Part shown: one piece after another, positions 7,856 to 17,008 of the stretch
Layout of the letters: each line of letters starts with the position of its first letter
Position numbering within the stretch: position 1 is the stretch's first letter
DNA from: Desulfotomaculum nigrificans DSM 574
Lineage (GTDB): Bacteria; Bacillota; Desulfotomaculia; Desulfotomaculales; Desulfotomaculaceae
Direction of reading: 5' to 3'
Length of the DNA: 64,000 bases
Assembly (NCBI RefSeq): GCF_000189755.2
Contig: NZ_KI912183.1
Coordinates: forward strand, 870,257-934,256
Made by a program: the position numbers and the translations under genes
The notes under the pieces: model-generated
Database searches by the model: none
Seen by the model: the letters and a program-made list of their open reading frames with translations, nothing else
Told to the model about the DNA's origin: nothing

Positions 7856-9271
7856 TTGCACCAATATGACTGTGCATGCGGTTGTCACGACCTTCTCACC
7901 CTTGAACAAGCCCTTGAACTGGACCAACGGCAAGTCAAGGATTTGCATAGCCAGTATTTAAACAAAAGCTTGGTAACCTTACTTAGTTTAATCAATTTTG
8001 ATACTCAATTTGTATCAGCCCGAGGTGTATCAGTTTATGATGCTCAGGGTAATGAATATCTGGACTTCCTTGGTGCCTACGGCGCCCTGAATTTGGGGCA
8101 CAATCATCCGGAGGTATTGGCGGTAATACAAAAGGTAAACTCTCTACCTAACCTGCTGCAGGCATCTATTAACGGCCTGGCCGGTGCCCTGGCCCATAAC
8201 CTGGCTCATTTAACCCCGGGTAATTTACAAAGAAGTTTTTTCTGTAACAGTGGTGCCGAAGCTGTAGAAGGTGCCCTGAAGTTGGCCAAAATTGCTACCG
8301 GTCGGCAAAAGTTTATTTATTGTCACAATTCCTTTCATGGTAAGACCTTTGGCGCTCTCTCGGTCACCGGTCGGGAAAAGTACCAGCAGCCCTTTAAACC
8401 ACTGATGGCCAACTGTGTAGGGGTACCCTACGGTGACCTCGACGCCCTAAAACATGAACTAATGACCAAGGAAGCGGCTGCCTTTATCGTCGAACCGCTG
8501 CAAGGAGAAGGGGGCATAATTGAACCGCCACCTGGTTATTTAGCACAGGCTAAGCGACTGTGTGCCCAATACGGTACCTTATTCATTGCTGATGAGGTAC
8601 AGACCGGCTTGGGCCGCACCGGCACCTTCTTTGCATGTGACGCAGAAGATATAGTGCCGGATATTCTTTGTATGGCTAAGTCCCTGGGTGGAGGCATCAT
8701 GCCCATAGGCGCCTATATCACCAGCGATGAAATATGGCGTAAAGCTTACGGCAGCATGGAAAAGGCCCTGCTGCACACTTCCACCTTTGGAGGTAACACT
8801 ATGGCCTGTGCCGCCGCCTTAAAAACCATAGATGTTATTATTAGAGACAACCTGTGCCAACAAGCAAAAGAAAAGGGAGATTATTTTATTGCTGAACTTA
8901 AAAAACTGAAGGAGAAGTATCCTTTATTACGGGAGGTTAGGGGTCGCGGTTTAATAATTGGCCTGGAGTTTCAACAACCGGTCTCCAGTAAAAAATACTC
9001 CTTTAAATTCACCATGAACCTGGTTAATAAGGTGCTGCAGGATTATGTGGGCAGCCTGGTAGCCGGTGAATTATTTAATAAGCATAGAATTATCACCGCG
9101 TATACCTTAAATAACCCCAATGTCATCAGACTGGAACCCCCGTTAATCGTAACAAAGGAACAACTTGACCGGGCCCTGGTAGCCATAGAGGACATTCTTA
9201 GCACTCATACTGGGTTGCTCAGCATGGTTGGTTCCGGGGCCAAAACGGTAATACAGAAAATTAAAGCCTAA
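7856..9271 (+). CDS. Class-III PLP aminotransferase, putrescine aminotransferase-like
   Basis: This PLP enzyme moves an amino group from an omega-amine such as putrescine to 2-oxoglutarate or pyruvate. The 471-residue product has the cofactor motifs NSGAEAVEGALKLA and FIADEVQTGLGRTG. K275 in CMAKSLGGGIMPIG is the Schiff-base lysine. I chose TTG at 7856 because AGGAGG ends 8 bases before it; the GTG at 7847 lies inside that site. The extreme N-terminus is Cys-rich (YDCACGCHD), unusual for the family. The gene stands alone, divergent from ylxM. The substrate is inferred from overall likeness to YgjG; ornithine-type substrates remain possible. Confidence 0.8.
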   Translation: MHQYDCACGCHDLLTLEQALELDQRQVKDLHSQYLNKSLVTLLSLINFDTQFVSARGVSVYDAQGNEYLDFLGAYGALNLGHNHPEVLAVIQKVNSLPNLLQASINGLAGALAHNLAHLTPGNLQRSFFCNSGAEAVEGALKLAKIATGRQKFIYCHNSFHGKTFGALSVTGREKYQQPFKPLMANCVGVPYGDLDALKHELMTKEAAAFIVEPLQGEGGIIEPPPGYLAQAKRLCAQYGTLFIADEVQTGLGRTGTFFACDAEDIVPDILCMAKSLGGGIMPIGAYITSDEIWRKAYGSMEKALLHTSTFGGNTMACAAALKTIDVIIRDNLCQQAKEKGDYFIAELKKLKEKYPLLREVRGRGLIIGLEFQQPVSSKKYSFKFTMNLVNKVLQDYVGSLVAGELFNKHRIITAYTLNNPNVIRLEPPLIVTKEQLDRALVAIEDILSTHTGLLSMVGSGAKTVIQKIKA

Positions 9272-9285
9272 TAGTTTTTCTTTGA

Positions 9286-9352
9286 GGTCAGCCTTCAGTC
9301 ATCAGCTGTCAGCCTAAAACAACTCTGGCGGCTGACAACTGACCACTTGACC
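9286..9352. repeat. Long imperfect palindrome between convergent genes
   Basis: Arms starting GGTCA and ending TGACC pair imperfectly over roughly 25 bases, with the best core being AGCTGTCAGCC against GGCTGACAACT. It lies between the aminotransferase and the convergent rRNA methyltransferase and could terminate both, but there is no clear T-run. It resembles a REP-like intergenic repeat. Confidence 0.5.
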
Positions 9353-9373
9353 CATAAGAAGTACTCATAAGCC

Positions 9374-10549
9374 CTACCACACCTGTAACACAACACACTT
9401 CAAATAATGGTTTTCCGGCATGGCTAACAGCATGGGGTGATCCTTGGCTTGGCGTCGTAGTTCCACCAACCTCAACTGCCGTCCCGCATCTCTGCCGGCA
9501 TCCATGACAACCTCTAAAAATATATCCTCTTTCATATGGTAGGAACAGGAACAGGTAATAAGAAAACCTCCGGGTGGTAGCAACTTCATACCCCTTAGAT
9601 TAATTTCCTTATATCCCCTAATGGCACCCTCAACGGCTTGGCGGGACTTGGTAAAGGCCGGTGGATCTAATATCACCACGTCAAACTTTTCACCGGCCTT
9701 TTCCATAGCCCTTAACTCGTCAAAGCTATTGGTCTCTTTAAAGGTACAAATATCACTATAACCGTTTAACCGGGCATTGACCCGGGCCACTTCCAAAGCC
9801 GGTGCCGCAATATCCAGGCCTAAAACCTCCCTGGCTCCAAACTTGGCGGCATACATGGAAAAGGTACCGGTGTGGCAGAAACAATCCAGCACCCGGCAGC
9901 CTTTAACTAATCCCTGTAAGGCCAGCCGGTTTTCCCGCTGATCCAGAAAATACCCGGTTTTTTGTCCACCTGCCAAATCCACCACAAAACGTATGCCATT
10001 CTCCTTAATTACCACCTTGGGATCAAAGGGTTCCCCGATAAAGCCAGTGGTAAGGGGTAGCCCTTCTAATTGTCGCACAGATACGTCATTACGCTCGTAT
10101 ATGCCTTTAGGCTGAATGATTTCTTGCAGTACTTTAACTATGGTGTCCTTATGGACATCAATCCCCAGGGCCAGGGTTTGCACCGCCAAATAATCGCCAA
10201 ATTTGTCCACTATTAAAGCCGGTAGAAAATCTGCTTCGCCAAAAACCACTCGGCAAGCATTACTGTCCCTCACCACATGCTGCCGGTACTGCCAGGCCGC
10301 CTGAATTCTCCGACGAAAGAATTCTTCGTTAATTTCTTCTTCAGGATCTCTGGTCATAATCCGGATCATAATTTGGGAGGCGGGATTTATATAACCTTTA
10401 CCTATGAATTTGTCCCGGTAATCCACTACTTCCACAATATCCCCGGGCGTAAAATCGCCGGTAATTTCCTTTACCTCGCTACGGTAAATCCAGGGATGAC
10501 CATTGGCAATCCGTTTTTGTTTTCCCTGATGTAAGATAACCTTGGCCAT
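9374..10549 (-). CDS. Class I AdoMet-dependent rRNA methyltransferase, RlmI-like
   Basis: The 391-residue product has an N-terminal PUA domain (about residues 1-75, with the family phrase NGHPWIYRSEV). A linker follows, and then a Rossmann methyltransferase with the AdoMet motif VLDCFCHTGTFSMYAAKFGA and motif IV DVVILDPPAFTKS. A later CSCSYHM segment supplies a possible catalytic Cys. These features match the RlmI family, which makes 5-methylcytosine in 23S rRNA; the exact target base here is not known. The gene is monocistronic behind mtaD's terminator. Confidence 0.88.
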   Translation of the reverse strand: MAKVILHQGKQKRIANGHPWIYRSEVKEITGDFTPGDIVEVVDYRDKFIGKGYINPASQIMIRIMTRDPEEEINEEFFRRRIQAAWQYRQHVVRDSNACRVVFGEADFLPALIVDKFGDYLAVQTLALGIDVHKDTIVKVLQEIIQPKGIYERNDVSVRQLEGLPLTTGFIGEPFDPKVVIKENGIRFVVDLAGGQKTGYFLDQRENRLALQGLVKGCRVLDCFCHTGTFSMYAAKFGAREVLGLDIAAPALEVARVNARLNGYSDICTFKETNSFDELRAMEKAGEKFDVVILDPPAFTKSRQAVEGAIRGYKEINLRGMKLLPPGGFLITCSCSYHMKEDIFLEVVMDAGRDAGRQLRLVELRRQAKDHPMLLAMPENHYLKCVVLQVW

Positions 10550-10611
10550 GCAATAATAACCTCCAATTAAACCATATTTTAGCTATTATCCCCAGTAAGG
10601 CCAGTCATTAA

Positions 10612-10647
10612 TAAAGAAAGAGGTGAGATTCTCTCTCTTCTCACCTC
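10612..10647 (-). terminator. Terminator of the MTA/SAH recycling operon
   Basis: GAGGTGAGA and TCTCACCTC form a 9-bp stem, followed on the minus strand by TTTCTTTATT, just past the mtaD stop. Confidence 0.8.
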
Positions 10648-10654
10648 TCCCGCC

Positions 10655-11959
10655 CTATGACTCATTGGCCAGTCTTTTCGCCCTTTGTTGAACTTCCGCC
10701 ATCACCTTTTCTTCATCAATGGTCAGTACCACCCGATCCAGCATTACCAGTTTACCGTCAATAATCACTGTCCTAATATCACTGGAGTTAGCGGCGTAGG
10801 CAATATTGGCCACCAGGTTATGCTGGGGACACATGTGCGGTTGTCTGGTATCTATTAAAATAATGTCCGCCCGCATGCCTTCCTTAATTAATCCTACCCG
10901 GTCGCCCAGGCCCAGGCACAGAGCTCCGTCAATGGTGGCCATCTGCAGGGTACGATAGGCAGGCAGTACCTCCGGGTTCATGGTGCTCACCTTTTGCAGG
11001 AAAGAACCGGCCCGCAGTTCCTCCAGCATGTCCAGGTTGTTGTTGCTGGCGGTACCATCGGTGCCTATTCCTACGGTGGCCCCCAGTTCTAAAAGTTGAG
11101 CCACCGGAGCAATACCACTGGCCAACTTCATGTTGCTCTGGGGATTATAGGCAATACCCATAGCCTTTTGAGCTAAAATTTCCATATCGGTCTGGTCCAA
11201 ATGAACACAATGGGCCGCTAAAACCGGAAACTTAAATAATCCCAGACTATCTAAATGTTGTACAGGAGTTTTCCCATATTGCTTTAGTATATCCTCAAAC
11301 TCAGTCCGAGTCTCGGCCACATGAATGTTTATGCCCACCTTAAGCTTAGCCGCTAAGTTCATTACCTTATCCAAATATTCCGGGGGACAGGTATATGGAG
11401 CATGGGGACCCAGCATTACAGTGATACGCCCTTCGGCTTTACCGTTCCACTCTTTTACCAGTTCCTCAGCATCAGCCAGTGCTCTCTGACCGGTGGGTGC
11501 CACTCCGATCATACCTCGGGACAATACCGCTCTCATACCTGTCTTTTCCACTACCTGGGCTACCATAGGCATAAAGTCATACATGTCACAAAAACAGGTA
11601 GTGCCGGACTTAATCATTTCCAAACAAGCCAACATGGTACCCCAGTAAATGTCCTCACTGGTTAACCTACCTTCAAAGGGCCAAATTTTATCAGTTAGCC
11701 ATTTCATTAATGGCATATCATCGGCATAACCCCGGAGTAAAGTCATGGCTGCATGGGTATGACAATTAATAAAGCCAGGCATAGCCACTTGCCCATCAGC
11801 CTCAATGACCTCATCCATGTCGAAGTAACCGGGTGCCGAACCAGGCAGTCCCACGTGAGTAATCCACCCGTCCTCCATTAAAATTTCACCGTTATCAATG
11901 ATGGCGTCCGGACCTTCCATGGTTAGGATGGTCGCCCCGCGGATAAGTAGTTTACTCAA
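10655..11959 (-). CDS. mtaD: 5-methylthioadenosine/S-adenosylhomocysteine deaminase
   Basis: This amidohydrolase deaminates MTA or SAH to the inosine analogues. The 434-residue product has the metal ligands HTH in FINCHTHAAMTLLRG, His in HVAETRTE, His in LAAHCVHLD and Asp in IGTDGTASNNN. The start is TTG at 11959 with AGGGGGA 7 bases upstream. It is the last gene of an operon with mtnP, mtnA, ahcY and a class II aldolase, so it handles the same by-products of AdoMet use. Confidence 0.93.
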   Translation of the reverse strand: MSKLLIRGATILTMEGPDAIIDNGEILMEDGWITHVGLPGSAPGYFDMDEVIEADGQVAMPGFINCHTHAAMTLLRGYADDMPLMKWLTDKIWPFEGRLTSEDIYWGTMLACLEMIKSGTTCFCDMYDFMPMVAQVVEKTGMRAVLSRGMIGVAPTGQRALADAEELVKEWNGKAEGRITVMLGPHAPYTCPPEYLDKVMNLAAKLKVGINIHVAETRTEFEDILKQYGKTPVQHLDSLGLFKFPVLAAHCVHLDQTDMEILAQKAMGIAYNPQSNMKLASGIAPVAQLLELGATVGIGTDGTASNNNLDMLEELRAGSFLQKVSTMNPEVLPAYRTLQMATIDGALCLGLGDRVGLIKEGMRADIILIDTRQPHMCPQHNLVANIAYAANSSDIRTVIIDGKLVMLDRVVLTIDEEKVMAEVQQRAKRLANES

Positions 11960-12000
11960 GGTTCATCCCCCTAAATTGACCCCGGGATCTCCGGTGATCG

Positions 12001-12660
12001 TTATTTTTTGGGCTGACCATATGACTCACGGTAAGCCCGGTATAACTTGGCTACATCGCCTTCCGGTAATATCACCGGTTTACCTAACGTGTTAGCCCAG
12101 GCATAAATACGAGCGCACTTTTCTACCACCTGGCAAATGGTAAAGGCCTCTTCTATGCTTCTGCCTACCCCCACCAAACCATGATTGGCCATTAACACAG
12201 CATTGCGCTGACCTAAAGCAGTTACCACATTTTGGGCCAACTCTGCGGTACCCGGTAATGCATAGGCCGCCACTTCCACTGGTCCACCCACCAGCATGGC
12301 CGCATCTTCCACCACCGGCTGGATGGGCTTTCTGGCCACGGCAAAGGCGCTGGCCACTTCACTATGGGTATGCACAATCCCGGCCACATCCTGTCTGGCC
12401 CGGTAAATGGATAAATGTAAAGGTGCTTCGCTGGAGGGTCTGCGTTCGCCGTCCATAACCTCTCCGGCCAAGTTTAAAACCACCATGTCTGCTGATTGGA
12501 TGCAGTTATAATCCATCCCGCTGGGTGTAATAACCACTACATTTTCTTCCGGCACCAAGGTGGAGAGGTTACCCCAGGTGCCAGCCACTAACCCGTACTC
12601 GATTAGTTTTTTACTCAACCGAGCTACCTTATCTTTGGCCCGCTCCACAGCTAATTTCAA
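12001..12660 (-). CDS. Class II aldolase/adducin family protein, candidate methylthioribulose-1-phosphate aldolase
   Basis: The 219-residue product has the class II aldolase pattern: GTWGNLS near the N-terminus, the zinc ligands in HTHSEVASAF, EDAAMLVGG and a later NHGLVGVG. The family includes fuculose-, rhamnulose- and methylthioribulose-phosphate enzymes. Its position between ahcY and mtaD and beside mtnA and mtnP suggests it splits 5-methylthioribulose-1-phosphate into dihydroxyacetone phosphate and a methylthio-aldehyde, as described for the DHAP shunt. The substrate is inferred from context only; MtnB dehydratase is the main alternative. Start is TTG at 12660. Confidence 0.8.
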   Translation of the reverse strand: MKLAVERAKDKVARLSKKLIEYGLVAGTWGNLSTLVPEENVVVITPSGMDYNCIQSADMVVLNLAGEVMDGERRPSSEAPLHLSIYRARQDVAGIVHTHSEVASAFAVARKPIQPVVEDAAMLVGGPVEVAAYALPGTAELAQNVVTALGQRNAVLMANHGLVGVGRSIEEAFTICQVVEKCARIYAWANTLGKPVILPEGDVAKLYRAYRESYGQPKK

Positions 12661-12674
12661 TATCCCTTCACCAC

Positions 12675-13931
12675 CTATGTGGCATGATTCCAGCTATTGA
12701 TATACGCTTCCTGTTCGGCAGTAAGGGTATCAATGTGCACGCCCAGGGAATTTAACTTTAATGTGGCTACCCGGTGGTCTATTTCCTTGGGTACCACATA
12801 TACCTTATTGGTTAAATTTTTAGCCTGCTCCAAAATATATCTGGCGCTTAATGCCTGCAAAGCAAAGGACATATCCATAATCTCCGCCGGGTGCCCGTCA
12901 CCGGCGGCCAGATTTACCAAGCGACCTTCAGCCAAGAGGTATAGTTTACGACCGTCTTTGAGAGTAAATTCTTCAATATCTTTCCGCACGATCCTGCGGG
13001 AGGTAGCCATGGCCACCAGATCCGGCTTATTTACCTCCACATCAAAGTGGCCGGCGTTGCACAGAATGGCTCCGTCTTTCATCAATTCATAATGCCGACC
13101 GGTAAACACATCTTTACAACCGGTAACAGTGATAAAAATATCGCCTAATCTGGCCGCTTCTAAACTATTCATCGGTTGGAACCCGTCCATGTAAGCTTCG
13201 ATGGCCTTCACCGGATCCACTTCGGTAACAATGACCTTGGCCCCTAAACCTTTGGCTCGCATAGCAACACCCTTGCCACACCAGCCATAACCGGCCACCA
13301 CCACTGTTTTACCGGCAGTGATTAAATTGGTGGTGCGCATAATGCCGGACCACACCGATTCACCGGTGCCGTAGCGATTGTCAAAAAGATATTTACAGTA
13401 GGCATCGTTAACAGCGATCATGGGGAATTTAAGTCCCCCTTGCTTTTCCAGGGCCCGCAGGCGTAAGACCCCGGTGGTGGTCTCTTCACAGCCCCCTAAA
13501 ATTTTAGCTGCTCGTTCAGTTCTTTCCGTATGCAGTAAATGAACCACATCCCCACCATCATCAATAACAATGTCCGGTTGGTCATCAATTAAATGCAATA
13601 GGTGATCTTTATATTCAGCATCGGTGGCGTTGTACCAGGAATAAACATTTATGCCGGACTGCACCAGAGCGGCGGCCACGTCATCCTGGGTAGACAGGGG
13701 ATTTGAGCCGGAGATAGATACCTCTGCCCCGCCGGCCTTAAGCACCTCAGCTAAATAAGCGGTTTTAGCTTCCAGGTGAATACACACCGCTATTCGGATA
13801 CCCTTAAAAGGTTGTTCCTGTTCAAATTGTTCCCTAATTACATTTAACACCGGCATGTGTTGACGGACCCAATCAATTTTAAGCCGACCAGCCGAAGCTA
13901 AAGAAATATCTCTAATTAGGCTTTTGGCCAT
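12675..13931 (-). CDS. ahcY: S-adenosylhomocysteinase
   Basis: This NAD-dependent enzyme reversibly splits SAH into adenosine and homocysteine, removing the inhibitor left by methyltransferases. The 418-residue product has the nucleotide motif [18 protein letters not shown], the catalytic-region phrase [11 protein letters not shown], and the C-terminal [19 protein letters not shown]. It is the shorter form common in archaea and many anaerobes. It lies 11 bases after mtnA in the same operon. Confidence 0.97.
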   Translation of the reverse strand: MAKSLIRDISLASAGRLKIDWVRQHMPVLNVIREQFEQEQPFKGIRIAVCIHLEAKTAYLAEVLKAGGAEVSISGSNPLSTQDDVAAALVQSGINVYSWYNATDAEYKDHLLHLIDDQPDIVIDDGGDVVHLLHTERTERAAKILGGCEETTTGVLRLRALEKQGGLKFPMIAVNDAYCKYLFDNRYGTGESVWSGIMRTTNLITAGKTVVVAGYGWCGKGVAMRAKGLGAKVIVTEVDPVKAIEAYMDGFQPMNSLEAARLGDIFITVTGCKDVFTGRHYELMKDGAILCNAGHFDVEVNKPDLVAMATSRRIVRKDIEEFTLKDGRKLYLLAEGRLVNLAAGDGHPAEIMDMSFALQALSARYILEQAKNLTNKVYVVPKEIDHRVATLKLNSLGVHIDTLTAEQEAYINSWNHAT

Positions 13932-13942
13932 GTTTTATCCTC

Positions 13943-14983
13943 CTACTTATTGGGTTTGCAAATTTTAGCCAAGTTTTCTGTGTAAGGCGGATAAATGATA
14001 CCCATTTCCGTAATGATAGCCGTTACCAGTGAGTTAGGGGTAACATCAAAGGCTGGGTTCCACACCTGTACCCCGTCAGGAGCCATGGCCTGCCCCGCAT
14101 GATGAGTAACCTCTTTGGGATCACGTTCTTCAATGGGAATCTCCTCACCGCTAGATAGGGTCATGTCGATGGTAGAAAGGGGAGCTGCTACGTAAAAAGG
14201 AATCTTATGGTAATTTGCCAGTACAGCCACCCCGTAGGTACCAATTTTATTAGCCACATCACCGTTGGCCGTGATTCTGTCAGCACCTACAATGACACAA
14301 TCAACCTTCTTTTTGGCCATTAAATAACCGGCCATACCATCGGTAATCAAGGTAACCGGAATCCCCTCCTGCACCATCTCCCAAGCCGTTAAACGGGCCC
14401 CCTGCAGTAAAGGTCTGGTTTCATCCGCAAATACACTGACCTCTTTACCCTTTTCCTTGGCGGCCCGAATGACCCCCAGGGCAGTGCCGTAACCAGCCGT
14501 AGCCAAAGCACCGGCATTACAGTGGGTTAACACCCTGGCCCCATTGGGCAGCAGTTCCTGGCCAAATTCCCCCATTTTGCGGTTGCTTTGCACGTCCTCT
14601 TGATAAATGGCATGGGCTTCCTCCAGCATCACCCGGCGGATCTTCTCTACATCTTGCTCAGACGAGGTATTTACCCGCATCAGCATCCGGTCCAGGGCCC
14701 AGGCCAAATTGACCGCCGTGGGCCGGGTAGCCCGCAGTTCGCCGGCAATAGCCTCCAATTTTTCTAAAAACTCTTTTCGGTCGGTGGTATTGATTTGCTT
14801 TGCTCCCAGCACCAGACCATAGGCTGCCGCCGCGCCAATAGCCGGCGCTCCCCTAACGGCCAATCTTTTGATGGACTCTGCCACTGTGCGGTAATCGTAA
14901 CATTCGATATATTCCATGGTGCCTGGTAACTTAGTCTGATCCAGCAACCGGAGGTGGTCATTTTCCCAAATGATGGCATCCAT
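13943..14983 (-). CDS. mtnA: S-methyl-5-thioribose-1-phosphate isomerase
   Basis: MtnA converts methylthioribose-1-phosphate to methylthioribulose-1-phosphate. The 346-residue product has the RGAPAIGAAAAYG motif, the catalytic Cys in LTHCNAGALATAGYGTALG and the Asp in VIVGADRITANGDVANKIGT. It follows mtnP by 6 bases. It could also act on 5-deoxyribose-1-phosphate, as some MtnA proteins do. Confidence 0.96.
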   Translation of the reverse strand: MDAIIWENDHLRLLDQTKLPGTMEYIECYDYRTVAESIKRLAVRGAPAIGAAAAYGLVLGAKQINTTDRKEFLEKLEAIAGELRATRPTAVNLAWALDRMLMRVNTSSEQDVEKIRRVMLEEAHAIYQEDVQSNRKMGEFGQELLPNGARVLTHCNAGALATAGYGTALGVIRAAKEKGKEVSVFADETRPLLQGARLTAWEMVQEGIPVTLITDGMAGYLMAKKKVDCVIVGADRITANGDVANKIGTYGVAVLANYHKIPFYVAAPLSTIDMTLSSGEEIPIEERDPKEVTHHAGQAMAPDGVQVWNPAFDVTPNSLVTAIITEMGIIYPPYTENLAKICKPNK

Positions 14984-14989
14984 CAGAAA

Positions 14990-15781
14990 TCACTCCTTAT
15001 TAATTTTCTCCAGCGCATCCTGACAGAGACAATCTCTTTCCGGATCAATCAGACTAATGGCCCGCATGGCTAACTTACGCAGGTTTTCAGCGTTGGCCGC
15101 CATCACATCCAATACTTCCTGATGGGTTAACTTAGTGGGCGAAATGCCGGCAGCAAAGTTAGTCACCATGGAGATATTGGCGTAGCACATTTCCTTCTCC
15201 CGGGCTAAAACGACCTCTGGTACACTGGTCATGCCTACTAAATCGCCACCCAGCATTTTATACATGCGTATCTCCGCCGGTGTTTCAAAACGCGGTCCTT
15301 CAGCAGTAACGTAAGTACCACCCTGGTGGTAAGTTAAACCTAACTCGGCAGCAGCTTTAGCTAAAACCTGCCGCAGTTCCGGACAATAGGGATCAGTCAT
15401 ATCAATATGCACGACACCCTGGGGTCCACCCTCAAAGAAGGTATTCTTACGAGTCTTGGTAAAATCCAAAAATTGATCGGCAAAAACAAAATGACCCGGG
15501 GCCATCTTCTCATTTAGTGAGCCCACTGCAGCAGTGGCAAAGATACTTTTGACTCCTAACTCCTTCAGGGCAGCAATGTTGGCCCGGTAGTTTACCAGGT
15601 GCGGTGGCACCGAATGCCCGGCCCCGTGGCGGTTTAAAAAGGCCACTGATTTTCCCTGGTAATCACCAATCTTTAAGCTCACATCCCCGTAAGGGGTGCT
15701 TACCATCTCATCTCTGATATTAGTTAAAATATTGGGGTCGTATACACCCGTTCCGCCAATAATAGCTATCCGAACTGACAC
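14990..15781 (-). CDS. mtnP: S-methyl-5-thioadenosine phosphorylase
   Basis: MtnP phosphorolyses MTA to adenine and methylthioribose-1-phosphate. The 263-residue product has IGGTGVYDP near the N-terminus, RHGAGHSVPPHLVNYRAN and EGPRFETPAEIRMYK. I chose GTG at 15781, which has GGGGG 6 bases upstream; the earlier ATG at 15817 would add a foreign-looking N-terminus without a site. It is the first gene of the MTA/SAH operon, whose order is mtnP, mtnA, ahcY, aldolase, mtaD. Confidence 0.95.
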   Translation of the reverse strand: MSVRIAIIGGTGVYDPNILTNIRDEMVSTPYGDVSLKIGDYQGKSVAFLNRHGAGHSVPPHLVNYRANIAALKELGVKSIFATAAVGSLNEKMAPGHFVFADQFLDFTKTRKNTFFEGGPQGVVHIDMTDPYCPELRQVLAKAAAELGLTYHQGGTYVTAEGPRFETPAEIRMYKMLGGDLVGMTSVPEVVLAREKEMCYANISMVTNFAAGISPTKLTHQEVLDVMAANAENLRKLAMRAISLIDPERDCLCQDALEKINKE

Positions 15782-15892
15782 AATGATCCCCCGTTTCACC
15801 AAATTATAAAATAGCATGGTTTATACCAACCTCAAATATTCTCCCCATTGGAGTTAATTTCCTCCAACGGTAAAGAATTTTCAACATCAGAC

Positions 15893-15921
15893 CAAAAAAA
15901 CAACCATCGCATAGCGATGGT
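15893..15921 (-). terminator. Terminator after ftsY
   Basis: ACCATCGC-TAT-GCGATGGT followed on the minus strand by TGTTTTTTT, just past the ftsY stop. It separates the smc-ftsY block from the mtnP operon. Confidence 0.9.
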
Positions 15922-15933
15922 CAGAGTGCCCTG

Positions 15934-16863
15934 CTATTCATCTTCCTTATTTAAACCATACAGAGCAGCTATGAAGTCCTTTGGATTAAAGGGTCGCAAG
16001 TCATCCATCCGCTCACCGATACCAATCAACTTGACCGGAATGGCCATTTCTGTAACAATGGCGGTTATTACACCGCCCTTGGCGGTACCATCCAATTTGG
16101 TCAGGGCAATACCGGTAACGTTAACCGCCTCACTGAATATTTTGGCCTGGCTTAAAGCATTTTGACCGGTGGTGGCATCCAATACCAACAATACCTCATG
16201 GGGTGCCCCGGGCATTTCCCTGGCAATGATCCGGTGCACCTTTCTTAACTCCTCCATCAAGTGACCCTTGTTGTGCAAGCGTCCGGCAGTATCAATCAAT
16301 AACACATCCGCCTTCCGGGAACGGGCGGCATGTACCGCATCGTAAGCCACCGCACCGGGATCTGCCCCTTCCTGGTGTTTGATGATATCTACCCCTACCC
16401 GGTCAGCCCAAATTTCCAATTGGTCAATGGCCGCTGCTCGGAAGGTGTCGCCGGCAGCCAGCAGTACCTTTTTACCCTGTTCCTTATAATTGTGAGCCAT
16501 CTTACCAATGGTAGTGGTTTTACCTACACCGTTCACCCCCACCACCATAATCACGGTGGGACCATCGGGGTTGGTGTTGATGGGTGAAATTTTATCCCCC
16601 ATCAGGTATTCCAGCTCTTCCTGAAAAATATCTTTCAAACGGGCGGGATCCTGGACGTTTCTGGCTTTTACCCCCTTACGGACCCGCTCCACCAGGGTCA
16701 TGGCCGTTTGCACACCTACATCAGCCTGAATTAATACTTCCTCCAGGTCCTCATAAAGCTCTTCATCAATTCCCTTACGACCGGTAAATACCTGATCAAT
16801 CTTCTCTACGAAAGTCTCCCGGGTCTTGGCTAAACTTTCCTTTAAACGGCTAAAGAAGCCCAC
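15934..16863 (-). CDS. ftsY: Signal recognition particle receptor FtsY
   Basis: FtsY is the membrane-associated GTPase that receives SRP-bound ribosomes. The 309-residue product has an NG domain with the P-loop [31 protein letters not shown] and [11 protein letters not shown]. It lacks a long acidic N-terminal A domain, as is usual in Firmicutes. The start is GTG at 16863, preceded by GGGAGG. It has its own promoter behind smc. Confidence 0.97.
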   Translation of the reverse strand: MGFFSRLKESLAKTRETFVEKIDQVFTGRKGIDEELYEDLEEVLIQADVGVQTAMTLVERVRKGVKARNVQDPARLKDIFQEELEYLMGDKISPINTNPDGPTVIMVVGVNGVGKTTTIGKMAHNYKEQGKKVLLAAGDTFRAAAIDQLEIWADRVGVDIIKHQEGADPGAVAYDAVHAARSRKADVLLIDTAGRLHNKGHLMEELRKVHRIIAREMPGAPHEVLLVLDATTGQNALSQAKIFSEAVNVTGIALTKLDGTAKGGVITAIVTEMAIPVKLIGIGERMDDLRPFNPKDFIAALYGLNKEDE

Positions 16864-16919
16864 TGTGCAAACCTCCCACTTCTAATTAACATATCTCTCC
16901 GACTTACAGCCTGTCCCTA

Positions 16920-16948
16920 ATATAATGCCAAAATTATGGCTATGTCAA
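16920..16948 (-). promoter_or_regulatory. Promoter of ftsY
   Basis: TTGACA (16948-16943), 17-base spacer, TTATAT (16925-16920) on the minus strand, about 60 bases before the ftsY GTG. Confidence 0.7.
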
Positions 16949-17008
16949 CCATTTGAAAAGTGAGAGGTGAGGTAGGTTCAATTGATATCCGGTTAAGTGC
17001 CGGGTTAA

